Positions 1-12,415 of a stretch of 64,000 nt of DNA are shown here, piece after piece (position 1 is the stretch's first letter; each line of letters opens with the position of its first letter). This DNA comes from Stenopsyche tienmushanensis. Taxonomy: Eukaryota; Arthropoda; Insecta; Trichoptera; Stenopsychidae. The stretch lies in assembly GCA_008973525.1 (NCBI GenBank), contig WACJ01000042.1:806001-870000 (forward strand). Reading direction: 5' to 3'. A program made the translations under genes and the position numbers. The notes beneath the pieces are model-generated. The model did no database searches, was not told the origin of the DNA, and saw only the letters and a list, made by a program, of their open reading frames with translations.

Positions 1-334
1 TATCGTAATTCAATGAACGGTATGGCAGCGCATTTCGAACGAACAAAACTTGTATTTTTTTACTATTTTTGCTTCGTGGATTCCATCCATTGGGTTCATA
101 ATTGGATGGCTTGGAAATTTTAAAAAGCGGTTAGAAATATTAATAGTATTAATTTCCAATGCAAAAAGAAAACATTTAGTTGAAGGTCTATTTAAAGCTT
201 GATTTGTGAGTTGAGTGATAAAGATTTAGGACTGGGTTGGTTAGGATGGCTCCTTTTTTCATTTGTGTATCTGTTGAAATGATTGAAAAATAAAAAAGTC
301 TATGTCCTTTGTCTAGTAACGTTCCCTAGCACGG

Positions 335-436
335 TCTCCAGATCTGACGCCACTGGATTTCATTGTCTGGGGACGTGCCCTATTCCATGAATTGCACGAT
401 TTCCAGACCTGACACCACTGGATTTCTTTGTCTAGA
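335..436 (+). pseudogene. Transposase C-terminal motif fragment, motif present twice
   Basis: In frame from 335 the sequence reads SPDLTPLDFIVWG, which resembles the block around the third catalytic Asp in Tc1/mariner-superfamily transposases common in insects (PDLTPLDFFLWG type). About 65 bases later, at 400-435, the same block recurs as FPDLTPLDFFV followed by a stop. No open transposase surrounds either copy, so this is a short decayed remnant, apparently duplicated in tandem. A related piece in the opposite orientation lies near 50482-50530. Confidence 0.55.
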
Positions 437-1437
437 TATATGCAAAAGAATTCATTTACTATGCTGTGTTGTTAAGTAGAAGGACTCTAGCATTGTTATA
501 TTATATGACAGGCAGGTCAAAAGCAACTGTCTGCTGAAAATGCTCATAGCAAAAAAAAATATTTTTCGGTACCCCTCGATGTAATAAAAATGATTTATAT
601 ATTTTTTCTTTACGCACATAAACGAAATATTGCGCAAAATTAATTCTGAAGAGAGCTCATATTTTTTTCCTGGGCTTATATGCAAAGATATACGAGCAAA
701 ATTTTAACACTTAGAACGTAAAATTTCACCAATTAAAAACATGAATAATCAAATTACGAGAGGAATGTCGGAAAAGTTGACATTTTCGATATTTTTAATT
801 TGTGCACAAGAACACGCTAAAAGGTAAATCGGAAGCATCGCTCAGCGAAATTCGATTACATTCAAATTCAATTAGCGTTCGTGCTTCTTCACTTTTATTC
901 CGTAACATTGCGTTTCGATTCTAACGGCGAGAATCTGATTGGCTATTTTTGCAGATTTAATTTTTCCAGCCTGGACTATTTCATTAGGTCGGTAATGTCG
1001 GATGTTTTATGGGCCGTAGTGGTGTCCCGAATCGACAACATCTGTTAACCGCATAGCATTAAGGTTCGCTAGAGTGGCAACTGATGTTGCACTATATTTT
1101 AAATGGCATGGCCATATGCCACATGGTTGCCAGACGCTCCTCCGACGTAACAGCGAAACATTATTCCTATGTGCATAAATTGCTCTTACCGAAAAGCTGT
1201 ATAAAGATGTAAATTTATTATCGCCAGGCGAAGCCTTCGTTATTTTAATGGCAGCGTAAACCAATTTTGGATGAATGCTGCTGGATATATTCAATTGGAT
1301 ACAATTTTTTTTATTAAATCAATCACGTCGCAAATTTGTAAAAAATGAAGCTCTATCAAATGTAAATGCTTAAATAAGAGTTTCACATGACATTCTATAA
1401 ATTTGTTTCAAGACGGAGCTATCTCGCGATGCGAATA

Positions 1438-1570
1438 TTAACCTGTATGGCAGGATGATCGCGTATTTGCGAGCGAATTCTAGTGATTCAGAAAGAGACC
1501 AATACAGAATATCTTTCCCAATAGATTCAACATTCAAATCAATTGTATCGATTGTATATATCGACATATT
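1438..1570 (-). mobile_element. piggyBac-like non-autonomous element, end fragment
   Basis: The TTAA at 1438-1441 is followed by CCTGTATGGCAGGATGATCG and a block that closely matches the 53543 end of the copy at 53543-54180. Similarity fades after about 1500, with a weak match to internal sequence of the family up to about 1570. The other end is missing. Family assignment rests on the shared terminal sequence and the TTAA junction. Confidence 0.5.
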
Positions 1571-1897
1571 TGATAGATTTGCATTCAGCGCTCATGTATT
1601 TGATTAATCGTTTGGATTCAAGTTTGACTTAGATATATAAAAGATTTAGATAAAGAAGTTGATGTTGAATACCTGTTCTGATTGTAAGGGTGTGCTTGTA
1701 CTATTGCCACCAAAGTAAACTGTGGGCTTCAATACTGCTCACAAATGGTCAAATTGAAGTAAGAAATCGACAAGTAGAGGCTAGGGTCATTCAATACCAA
1801 TGACATTTTGCTTTAAAATGAAAACGCCAGATCGAACATTTCTATGCCATTTAATTCAGCAGCTTTCTGTGAGTTTGAGAGATTAAATATAAATATA

Positions 1898-1923
1898 GCA
1901 CATAACTCAATAAGTTCGTAGGA
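1898..1923 (+). repeat. Solo mariner-type terminal repeat
   Basis: The 26 bases match the terminal repeat of the deletion-derived mariner copy at 31805-32152 (core ACTCAATAAGTTCGTAGGA). No partner end or transposase sequence follows, so this is an isolated end. Confidence 0.5.
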
Positions 1924-2935
1924 TTTTTTTTTCATTTGGGGTCGTTTATTTTGCAGTATAATATAATATATATTTTTTTAAATAATGCAAGAACTTGGTA
2001 ATTTAAATTTTTGATGTATTAAAACGCAGTTTTATTTGCAAAATCGGTAAATTTATGAAACATTCTGAAAATATGCATAATTATTCATGTGGTCAATCGA
2101 ATGATTAATTTCTTTGTGATAATTACAATAATATATGCAATGGATTATGTAGAGATCGAAGAAAAATATAATAGTTTTATTAGAAAAATAGAACAGTTAA
2201 ATATTTTAAAATTCCCATAATAAAAGTTGCATATATATTTTGGTGTGGGAATATTTTGAGCAGCATTTTTTAATCAATGTTTCTTTTTTCTCATTCTATT
2301 CTTCAATTCGGCTTTTATTTTCTTCTTGTTTCTGGATGAAAAACCAGCCTTGCAATTTCTTTTGTATTTGCGTTTGCAGCATTTTTATCTCCTTAGCTTT
2401 GTTTTTCATTGTGAAGATAGATACGCTGAAAACGCAAATAGAATCCATAAGGCATTCATCGAAATTGCAATAACAAATTTTTTTCGTTGATCAGTGTAAA
2501 TACGTAAAAATATACATTTCGAAACGTACATTTATAATATGACTATTTCAAAAGTATTCCGAGCTATAAATACACATTCATTGGGTATTTATATAGGATA
2601 TTTCAATGGGGACGCTCTAACTTTGTTAGGTCATAGCGGCCAGGTTGTTAAAGCAACATCTATTAAATTTATTGTGAATTATTCAATAGTATATGGCAAA
2701 TTATCATAGAAGGTTATAATGTCAAACAACGTGTATAAATTAGTTCGAGAAATATTTCGCAAAAATATCAACTTTAGCAACGAGACCCATTTTTGGATGA
2801 ATTGTGTGAACAAGCAAAATTGTCGGATTTGGAATCATATCCGTAATAAAATAATACAAAATGTAGTATATGGAATGTGCTTACTCAACAATGCATCAAT
2901 CATTATTTTATAATATCGAGTTCTTCTTCAAAATA

Positions 2936-3060
2936 TTAGGCCATCCCGAAAGAAATCCATTTTTTCGAACATAAAACATTTTTTCAATTTTTTTACATAA
3001 TTCAATAAAAAATGCAATCACCATAAATATTAAAAACTATCATCTTTTTATATAGACTAG
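2936..3060 (-). mobile_element. Mariner-type end fragment (TTAGG..ATCCCGAAAG family)
   Basis: It starts after a TA with TTAGGCCATCCCGAAAGAAA. Together with the downstream words 'tttacataa' and 'caatcaccat', this resembles the better copy at 6677, where a mariner C-terminus is visible on the minus strand. No transposase can be read here and no opposite end was found. Confidence 0.4.
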
Positions 3061-4997
3061 AAGGATTTACCATGTTTATTAGGGTGTTCCTTATTTGGAA
3101 GTATTCTATGCATTTTTCGGTGATGTGTTCGACATCAATGCTTAATAATAACTCGTATACATCAAACATGCATTAATCAATAGGACATCTTATTATCAGC
3201 GTATGCGTTATTTGCATAAATTTCAATGAAAAATAATTTATTATGTATGCTAATATTGAAATCTTAAAAGCTAATGAAATCTTCTCATCTCCATGGCAAA
3301 TTACATAATCAAGCATAAATAATTTACTTCATTAAAAATTAACAAACGCCGTATAAAACAACGAATTATTTCCATTAGACAGACATGTGAGAATTCAGGT
3401 ATTAATATGTCTATTTAAATATGTACATGTGTTTTATTATGAAACGCGTGTGTGGTTCGGAAAAATTGAAAAGCCAAGGTATTTTCCCACAGTATTTCAA
3501 TTTCGCGAAAAGTCACACATATATCCAGCGGGAACAATATGAAAATTTCAGGTATATTTTCCACCTTTGGACTGAAATAGTCTCCTCTTTTGTGCTCCTT
3601 GGCATTACGTCGGGGGATTAAAACCCCAGATGAAAAGGGGCAGAGAAAAAGGAAGCAATGCGCCCGTCGGCATTGTCCCCGGGGCCACGAAACGAAAGCG
3701 AATGGGGTAATTTGAGACATGAAAGGGCTGTTTTTGGTTGTTTTGAAGGGACATCTGCGGCGAACAGTAATATACAGGGATCGATTTGAGCACGGGGATG
3801 ATGGTATTATTTGCCGACGACCTGTTTGCTTTTCATGCCTATCAAATAACCCCATGTAAACGCCATGAGCTCCAATCTCAACGAAAATACTCCGTTTCGT
3901 GCTTTTTCCACGGATAGATATATGCGAATGTCAATAAAATTATCAAGCAACAATAGTCACGGAATGTCTATTTCGGGAAAATCGATGGGTCTTCATTCGA
4001 ATGGATTTGGTGTGCCATTGTTTTCCAAGGAGTACGGATCGATGTATATGTCTTTTGTATAGTTGGATTTATGCTAGTCTATTAACTTCATTGAATCTCA
4101 TTTCTAAAACAATCTTTATGGCTGTAAGTCTCCGAAGAGATTTCTAAAAATATATCCTTTTTGCATAATCAACTTAATACTTCGATCTGATTAAAATAAT
4201 AATTCATGAACACGTATGTGCGAATTTGGCATGAATGCTAGAGCAATCAATATATTATCATTTATATGTGACAATATGGTTATTGGAGATATATGTGGAT
4301 GACAGTAATCCGATTGCCACTGAATGCTATGTCGAACATCTCAGAAGTAACCATATAACATCGCAAGTGTTAATAAAATATTATTTTATTAGAAATTCTT
4401 TACAATGATTATATTTTATATCCATTGCAATAAATTAGCATTAATTGCAGCACAATTTAATTGTAAACTTTACAAGTGTACTATATAAAAAATGATTTAG
4501 AATTGATATAATTTATATATATATAAAACAATATGTGTTTGTTTGTTTCGTATGTGTTCCTATACCATTCAATCGATTGCGATGAAACTTTAATAAATTG
4601 TTGTATTTAAACACGTAAATGTTATTGCATTAATACAACTATTGTTTATGTACGCAATTTGTTTTGCGAGACGTTTTGTGGGTGCATCATTCTGTAGTTG
4701 TACATGCATGTTAATATTCAAAGTCTAGGTGACGCGTGAATCAATTCAACAAATGCTTTTTACGTTGAGGCTATAAATTTAACATTCGTTACCTATTATC
4801 ATAAATTGCATCGTATACTTTTTAGGATTTTGGATATTGAGATATTCTTATTCATCACGAATTTCATCTTCGATTTGTTAATAATAAAAAAACCTATAAT
4901 AAGCACATACTTGGGTGTTCTTACTGCATGCTTGCATGGATGTTGTAACCAGCTGTATTTTAGAGCTGGTTATCCATCACGTAATCTCACATTGTAC

Positions 4998-5023
4998 ATT
5001 GCACATGCACATGCACATTGCAC
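4998..5023. repeat. Short tandem repeat (ACATGC)n-like
   Basis: Imperfect tandem copies of a GCACAT-type unit, with flanking 'attgcac' on both sides. It is a simple microsatellite of a few units. Confidence 0.5.
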
Positions 5024-5184
5024 TTTGTGTCATTGAAACACTCCACTTAACCCATGACTGGTGGATTAGACTAACGAATAATTATTAATCACTACTGTGC
5101 TTTATTCAAAACGCTGAATCAAACCTATAATATATCGAAATGGTTCAAGGTTTCATGGTTTTTATTTCAATCTTTTATAAGTAT

Positions 5185-5225
5185 AGGGTGCGGCAGGGAT
5201 ACTACCTTATTTTAAAAATGAATAA
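5185..5225 (+). repeat. End of GC-rich terminal-repeat element
   Basis: The bases AGGGTGCGGCAGGGATACTA and the following run match the left terminal repeat of the short element at 60268-60512, and the inverse of the end at 32985-33021. No right end was identified downstream. Confidence 0.4.
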
Positions 5226-6676
5226 CATAAATAGTATACAAAATATCAATTTAATTTCTTTTCCATGTTACAGAAAAACATTTAAAGATAGTCTCACTCT
5301 TTAAAATTTCCACCTTACTCATTTTTAAATAATTATATTGCGCTCTCCTGTTAGTCTTATTTCTTATGCACAAAATACATATAATGAATGCAACCTTAAT
5401 CCTAAGTCTAAGAAATAATGGGCAATAAGCTTTTCTTATACATCATCCCATCCCTGAGCTACGATCCTACAATATTGCTATTTCTGTACGTTATCCGAAG
5501 AGATAATGATGCTAAACATGACCGAACTGAATCTGAACTGCCTCGATATTGCATGGAATATTAACTTAATACACATGACTCATATAATATCGAATCGCCT
5601 GTTTTATGTGTGAAATTTCCAAGTGGCAATAATACAAAAACGATCATTAGAACGTAAACTGTACCCGAAACCGTATCCCATCCACAAGGCTTATGCAACT
5701 AAACAGATGACCTTCTTGGGTCTGTTCGCTATCGATTCATATAAAAAGTTCGTGTAGAAGGAAGATGGGGGAGAAATTAAAAACGAATTTTGATTCCAGA
5801 TCGACCATGATATGACCAAGCCTTCCCGCGTCCAAGACATTCGGTCGGATCCCAATACTTATTATTTTAAGATTAGACGTTTTTTTCTGGCAATTAAGTC
5901 ATGAACATCATTTTTATCACTCTGATTTTTTTATGACCTTGACTGGCACTTATATGACGCCTCGTGTACTGTACTGAATATGTGGGATTAGCTTGTAAAA
6001 AAATATATTTATAAAAACATTTTCTACAGTGCGCTGGTGAGATTGTCTGTCTGTCTGTCCTCCAACTACGGGTATATATAGGAGCAAATGTTATGCGAAC
6101 CGTGGAATTCTGATTGGATGATTATCACACGATGTGATTACCATAATCGATAAATGTCATTTTAGATCAATTATTTAGCGTACGAACCCCCTGAGGAATG
6201 ATACGCTCATTTTAAATTAGCAACCATTGGTCTGGCGAACACAACGAGCCTCGTATTGGATAAAATATGAAATAAAATTAGCATTTTAATATGCTTACAT
6301 CGACTAAATTATAGTGCACGGATGGAAGTGCGGATATTGTGTCGACAGTATAATACATCCCCGACCGGAATAAAAATATTACATTTCTTCTTGTATTGGG
6401 GTTGAAAGCTTTGGATATACCTTTTATTCTTTGCGGACGTCTTTCAGCATGTTTATCATTCATTCTGATCCTTGTAGCACTTTGCCCGAGGAAGATCTTT
6501 TTTGATTGTGATATCTAAAGTACGTATATGTTTCTTTAAGCAACGATTAAATGGGAGAGCTTAAGGCGTCCAATTGTTCGACAACTATCGTCTTTTCTGT
6601 TTGAAAATCGAGTGAAAATGGTGAAATTTATATTTTATCTGATCATTATTTATTTAACAATTTTTTAAATATAATA

Positions 6677-6960
6677 TTAGGTTATCCCGAAAGAAATGTA
6701 TTATTATTTTTATCGATTTTATTTACATAAGTCAATCACCATTATCTTTAACAACTAACTTCCACCTCGTTTGCAAGTTTTTTATTCTTATACGAAGTTC
6801 ATGGTAAATATTACACCAAAAACGTTTTAACGGGCAATTGATAAATTCCCGATTAATATTCCCATGAATACTGGTGTCTGTTGATGCTTCGTGCTTCCCC
6901 AGGGAGATCATATCGCCCACATTATGAACGTCTGATCGAATTCATCAACAATAATGCTAA
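6677..6960 (-). mobile_element. Mariner-type element, transposase C-terminal remnant
   Basis: A terminal sequence TTAGGTTATCCCGAAAGAAA begins right after a TA. On the minus strand, an open stretch from 6920 down to 6732 ends in KNLQTRWKLVVKDNGD. That matches the conserved C-terminus of mariner transposases (GI..LP.RW..V....G.Y) close to the 3' terminal repeat. The catalytic core and 5' end are absent, so it is a truncated, inactive copy. Copies of the same end lie at 2936 and 35655. Confidence 0.6.
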
Positions 6961-7377
6961 TATATTATGGACCATTTAAGTATTAATTTGGATCTGTAAT
7001 AATACTCGCTATTGCCAATGATTTTGCTTAATATTTTATTATTAATGCAGAATCGATATTTAATGAGTCTTCAGGAATATACGTTCGTATAAAAGATCAT
7101 AAGACATAATTGCTTATGGAACGACGTTATAAACTTAAGATATAAGTGTATAATCCGAGACATATCCACTTTGTATTAAATAAGATTCATCTACAATTAA
7201 TTAACAAATACAATTAATGGAGATGAACAAAATATGACAACTTCGCATGGCAATCGCAAATTGACATGAAAGTTGATGTAATTTGGACCGTATTTCAATT
7301 TACTTAATTTCGTAAGTGTAATATCATTTTGGATTGTTCTAAGTTTAAGAATAAAAGAAAGAAAAGCTGTGTTAATA

Positions 7378-7906
7378 TTAGGGGGACCCGAAAATATTCG
7401 TATGTTTTGGAACCACATGTTTGAGCTCAGTTTGTGCCCAGACACAGTGACAGAAATATCTTTGTAAGTTATTTATTTGTAGCACAATTGTCGAGCATTA
7501 TTTTTGTGCAACAGATTTTTTTATTGTTACAGGTAAACGTAATGTAAAAAATGTGAAAAGAAATAGAAAACTACCCCTTGAAAATACTATATCCCTAGAT
7601 AAATCTCTCATGAAAATCGCTTAAATCATAAATAAAAATGATGAACAATCTGAAACAACTGGAAACAATCGAGTTGTTTTCGCAATGACTAGGATTCCTT
7701 GATCCCATGGACTATTGTGTAAACACATTTAAAACTATCGAAAAAACGAATAGGATGGATGTTATGGGATAGAATGGGTACCGCACACGATGCGTTGAAT
7801 ACCGAAAAGAATTATATTTTATAATGTTGTGTATATATATTTTTTTGTTATTAAGTAAATTTGAACTCGTTTAACTAAGTATTCGAACACTTTCGGGTCC
7901 TCCTAA
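7378..7906. mobile_element. Short mariner-type deletion derivative, TA flanked
   Basis: The left end is TTAGGGGGACCCGAAAATAT and the right end is its inverse (..ACTTTCGGGTCCTCCTAA). TA dinucleotides flank both ends (7376-7377 and 7907-7908), as expected of mariner insertion. The 529-bp interior has no usable transposase. It contains a block (aaacgaataggatggatgt) that recurs at about 25614, 57398 and 57665 in other copies of this family. Confidence 0.65.
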
Positions 7907-9290
7907 TATTTGGTGTAATGAGGCTGCGAATACCAATTAAATTGGTAGTTTATGAGACATGTACCATTCCTTGCTTTCAAAAACAGGCGTCAAATAAAAA
8001 TAATCGGGATTATCCATGAATTTTGACGATGGAAAACAGGACATTTATCAATCCAGATTTATATCGATTTCATGCGTATTGTCCCCGTGGGCATTGTCAA
8101 TGGACAAAGACCAACATTCGGTTGAGTTTTCCTGGCGCAATGTTTCTGACGTTATTGAAAACTCGCTGACGACTCCACAAAAGGCGATTTTTCCGCTGAA
8201 ATGGAGGCAGGCGAGAGAACCATTCATATGGATTTTTTTTCACTTTCGCGACGCAAAATTTCAGCATGGAATGATCGCAACGACCGATCTGCAAACAAGG
8301 AAGATGCTAATAAATTGCTGATCAATATCGGCAGGGCAGAAGAACAAACGGAGAGGAAGAATACGCAATATGGGAATGTATTCGAAAACAATTGCTTTGA
8401 AAGCAATCGGCAAGAGCAAAGCCGTGTGCAGGAAATTTATCACCATGATGCTTTGTTCTCTTCGTCTTCTTCCTATCCGTTGCTATAATTGAATTTAATG
8501 CAATGGATAGTCATTTCAAGAGCTTCAAAGGCATAATACGATATGGCAAATCTTATGTGATTGTTTTTAGAAAAATGGCAGTGAACCAAATAATGTTTTT
8601 TTTTGTCGATATAGAAACATATCTGCTTGTTTAATGTTGTGTTTCAAATACGCAATTGATAATAGTATACAATCTAAATGAGATGTATTGTTGTAGAATA
8701 TTGTCTGCATTCAATTGTTAATGGTCCAATTTAGTTCCTTTTGGGTCGAGCTTTATCGCAATTACGAAGCTTATATACGACAATGCCATTGTGCAATACG
8801 AAGCACGTCTGCCGTTGTCATATTTTGTTGTAACGTTAGTCAGAAAACAAAGCCTCGTCGAAGTTATAGCGATATAGACATCGATATGAGCAGGCAATGA
8901 TTACCTATCCGGGGCAGTGGTAGGCTTTCACGCTGTAGCGAGCTTAAAGCTCGGCCCACTAGAGCGTTTAATGTAGCCTGAAGTCCTGGCCACTTGTGGC
9001 TAAAGGATACCGCCACAAAGCCCGATGCTAATGCAGCCTCCGCTGAGAGATTTTCCCGGAGAAATCTGCCAAGATGAAAGTAAATAGCATTTCTTTCCGA
9101 GTGAATGCATCGCTGCATGTGTTTCAATAAGATGTTACATACTTTGAAGCCGTATGAGAGAGGCGAGATTGAGAAGGGATTCGAACGGAAGACGGCTATT
9201 GATTCTATTTAAATCTGGAGATCTCATATTCACAATAGAATATGAATATTTTATGATGATTCTGGAAAAATGTTGGATTTCATATTAATA

Positions 9291-9900
9291 AGGTCGTCCA
9301 GAAAAATGGTTACAACATTTATGTAGGATCGAAAAATGCTTGTATTTAATTGAAATTCACAGGATACTTCACAAATATATTAAACTCTTTTTTTATTGGA
9401 TTTTGGGGTATAGAGTCCAGAAAAGCAGCTCCCCCTTGTGCAAAATGATCCGGAGTAAGCATTCTAGGCACCCACATCGCACACAACTTCTTGTAATCAA
9501 GTTTTTCTGACACAATATCACCAAGAATACTTCGAGAGATGTCAGGAAATTGGTCTTCCACTCTTTGCCTAGACGATACGGTCTTTTCAGAACAACCTAA
9601 CCCACTTCGTGACATGTTATCGTCTCATCATATTACTCGCATAAACTTCCACAAGCTTCCTAATGATATTCGTGGCGGTATTGTTCTGCAAAGACAAAAA
9701 ACGGATCACCGCGAGATGTGACGGGAGCGCGCGACGACCTCTCCATCGGAAGAATTTAATGTGGCTGAACAAAATGGCCAACAAGCACGCAAGACCAAAC
9801 AAACTAACCATTAGGATCTTCCCTACACGCCAACTTTTTAGTATGCCAACTTTAAAACAAAAAATTCCTCCGGCCTCAGATGGCCCTCGTACATACAATA
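9291..9900 (-). mobile_element. Mariner-type element, degenerate, minus strand
   Basis: Reading down the minus strand from about 9850, there is a mariner-like helix-turn-helix block (NNTATNIIRKLVEVYASN). It is followed by a frameshift and a block FPDISRSILGDIVSEKLDYK, then KLCAMWVPRMLT, which is the typical pre-catalytic region. The sequence then jumps to a FLDSI-like piece without the catalytic triad. The terminal AGGTCGTCCAGAAAAATGG at 9291 follows a TA. The copy at 14603-15140 is the same family in the opposite orientation. Confidence 0.65.
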
Positions 9901-10067
9901 TTATTGTCAGAAAAACAGTCAATCTTCTATTAAAGTATTTCATTTATATATTACGATTATGACCAAGTTAAATTCTTATAATTCAGTCATAAGTCATTGT
10001 TTTTTCAATATAATTCCATCTAAAATATCTCTCTTTATATCTGTACTATTTTTAGGGAGAATTTTTA

Positions 10068-10535
10068 AACGCGTTTTTCTCGAAACTACTTTTTCCAAGC
10101 TCACGGAAGTGCTCCCACCCGCCTTATATAAGCTTTCTTTATGTAATTTAGCAGAGATATGTACAATAAACGTCTTCATCGTATAGACTACAATCATCTA
10201 AAAATATTTAATAATGTTTATTTGATGAACAAAAAACTACAAAAAATGTTCGTAAAAACACAAACTTTTTTTCGATCGCTCACTATTTTTTTATTTTTTA
10301 ATATTTCTTTTTAATTGTAGTCTAAGTTATATATAATATTATACAAAGTAAAAATGTGTTTAATTTTTTTAGTGCAAATCGTTTGTTTAAGACTTAGGAC
10401 TTCCATGATGACGAATGTCATTGCTCGTGCACTGACGTCAACATTGTTTTATACTTTTCGCATAAAAAAATGTTAAAAAACCGCTTACTTTTAGTCCCAA
10501 TAAAGCAGAAACGACCCTTAACTTTTCAATATTAG
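10068..10535 (+). repeat. Dispersed repeat, copy 1 of a 0.47-0.54 kb pair
   Basis: It begins at AAACGCGTTTTTCTCGAAAC and matches 44926-45465 in the same orientation over almost its full length, including the phrases 'tgtttattt.atgaa', 'ttaattgtagtctaagttat' and 'gacttaggacttccat'. The second copy has an extra block of about 70-100 bases near its end. Neither copy encodes a recognisable protein, and I cannot classify the element. Confidence 0.6.
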
Positions 10536-12415
10536 TTTTTGAGGGGGTGGGAGGGATGAATAAGAATCAAAAGTAAGGAGGGTAAACCTGGATTCAAATT
10601 ATAAAAATATTTCTACTTTCGATATTCCATATTTGTTGTAAGTCGAGTTTCATAAAAATAACAAAGAATAAAAATAAAAATAAAAATATTAGTAGATACA
10701 GATTTCAGATTTGTGGCTTAATTTTTGTTCAAAATTATGAATTATGTAATTGTGTAAAATAAATAATATGCGCATGTTTTTGGATAACAGACAGACATAC
10801 ATTTCATTTTATATTTCGTTATTGCATATGGAAATCTCTAATTTTCAAGATTTTTTCTTTAAATAGTATTGAAACTCCATAGCTATATATTTCTCAAATA
10901 TAAATCTCTCCAACTCTTTCAAGATTTAGTCGCTGAGAGCCTATATTTCTTTCTTTCTTCAATATTATTTTTGTTGTAAAATTTTATATTTTTCCCATAT
11001 TTCATACATAAATGTCTTGCTTTTTGCCATAAATAACAGTATAAAAAATAATAATGTATTTTTAAAGCGGCCGTAACTTCCTGATAAATTTATTGTAAAA
11101 CACCAACAATATTCCTTATACGCTATACACAATCTGATATTTTAGGATGTAATCTCTAAGCTTCATTCAAAATACAAATTGAAGACTTACAAATTTAAAT
11201 GAAAAATAGTCATTTCAAAGGCGAGATTACGTATTGTTTCCGAGAAGTGTTTCTTAAGACAATGGCGCTTTTAACAGCTTCTTCAGTGCTTTCCTTTTTG
11301 CTAGATGATATTCCATGTAGATATATGTTACATAAGTAAAGTCATCTTATTTAATTTGTATGGATTTGAATATATTTGTATAAAAGTGTTGATGATACTA
11401 AATGCTTTTATTGAAATTTTCTATTTAATCCATACATCATATTAGTATTTAGAATCTACATTTTCCATGGTTTAACTGGAAGATTATTTGCAGAAATTTA
11501 CAATTTTGGATATTTTCTGCATAAATTTGCATACAGATAGCCGAAAATGGACATTTATTAAAGATATCAGAATAGAACGCCGCTGCAATTAGTGGCGAGG
11601 GAATATATCCGCTTTTTAGAGCGCCCCCGGATGTTTGAGCCGTGAAAAGCAGAACCAAGGTCCCAAATTTACAGACTAAAATGACTATCATCCGACAAAG
11701 AGGCTTTGTGGCCTTCCGGTCCGTGTCTTTGCCAAAGGGCTCTGTGCCAAATGAGCAAAGTTTTCATTCAAAATCCGCCATAAATGCAGGTTTCCGATTC
11801 TAAAACAGCTCCAAAACTGCGAATGTATCCGAGACATATTGCAATTTTCCGGCATGTTTGCATTCCGGGCACGCTGGTATTTTGCATAAATTTCAACTTA
11901 CATAAAACGGAGTTTAGAATTTAAAATTTTATAGCGTATGTGCAACATATGACATAAGAACTCAATCGATTTTCAATTCATATCGTGATGCTTTGCGTGT
12001 AATAAAGCATTGATTTGCAAAGTTTTTACACGATCAACAAAGGCAATATAATTGCTAATTGGTCTGGGAATAATAACTATGGCTCTAATAAAACGACCAT
12101 AAAGTCTGGACGTCTTGCTGAACCATCCATATATTAAAGTGGATTTACGGGTCAAGGGCAGTACGAGTTTCGATAAATGTAATAGTAAACCATGTAATTG
12201 GTAAACAACGGGTCTAGGTCACACAAATCCGATTACAAACTATGCGATATTTAAGAATATAAATCACTCAAGAATATGGGGACATCACTACATTATAGTT
12301 TCACTATTTTATTGAAAAGCCTGCCGATTTTTTAACAATGAAAGATTTAATTTATTTTTTTCATTTTTATTTTCAAAATCTAACAGAACATAATTTTCTT
12401 CATTACTATCTACTA

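Noticed and set aside
4514..4690. tgtttgtttgtttc... followed by 'cgattgcgatgaaact', a pattern common in insect repeats
   Set aside because: Only vague similarity to the 22260 and 61016 regions; no boundaries or family could be fixed.
8016..8488. Overlapping 101- and 95-codon plus-strand frames with several minus-strand frames
   Set aside because: Four or more frames are open at once, which points to low stop density rather than coding; no motif was recognised.
10660..10695. (AAAAAT)-type run resembling a LINE tail
   Set aside because: There is no upstream reverse-transcriptase or LINE-like sequence; best taken as simple A/T-rich sequence.
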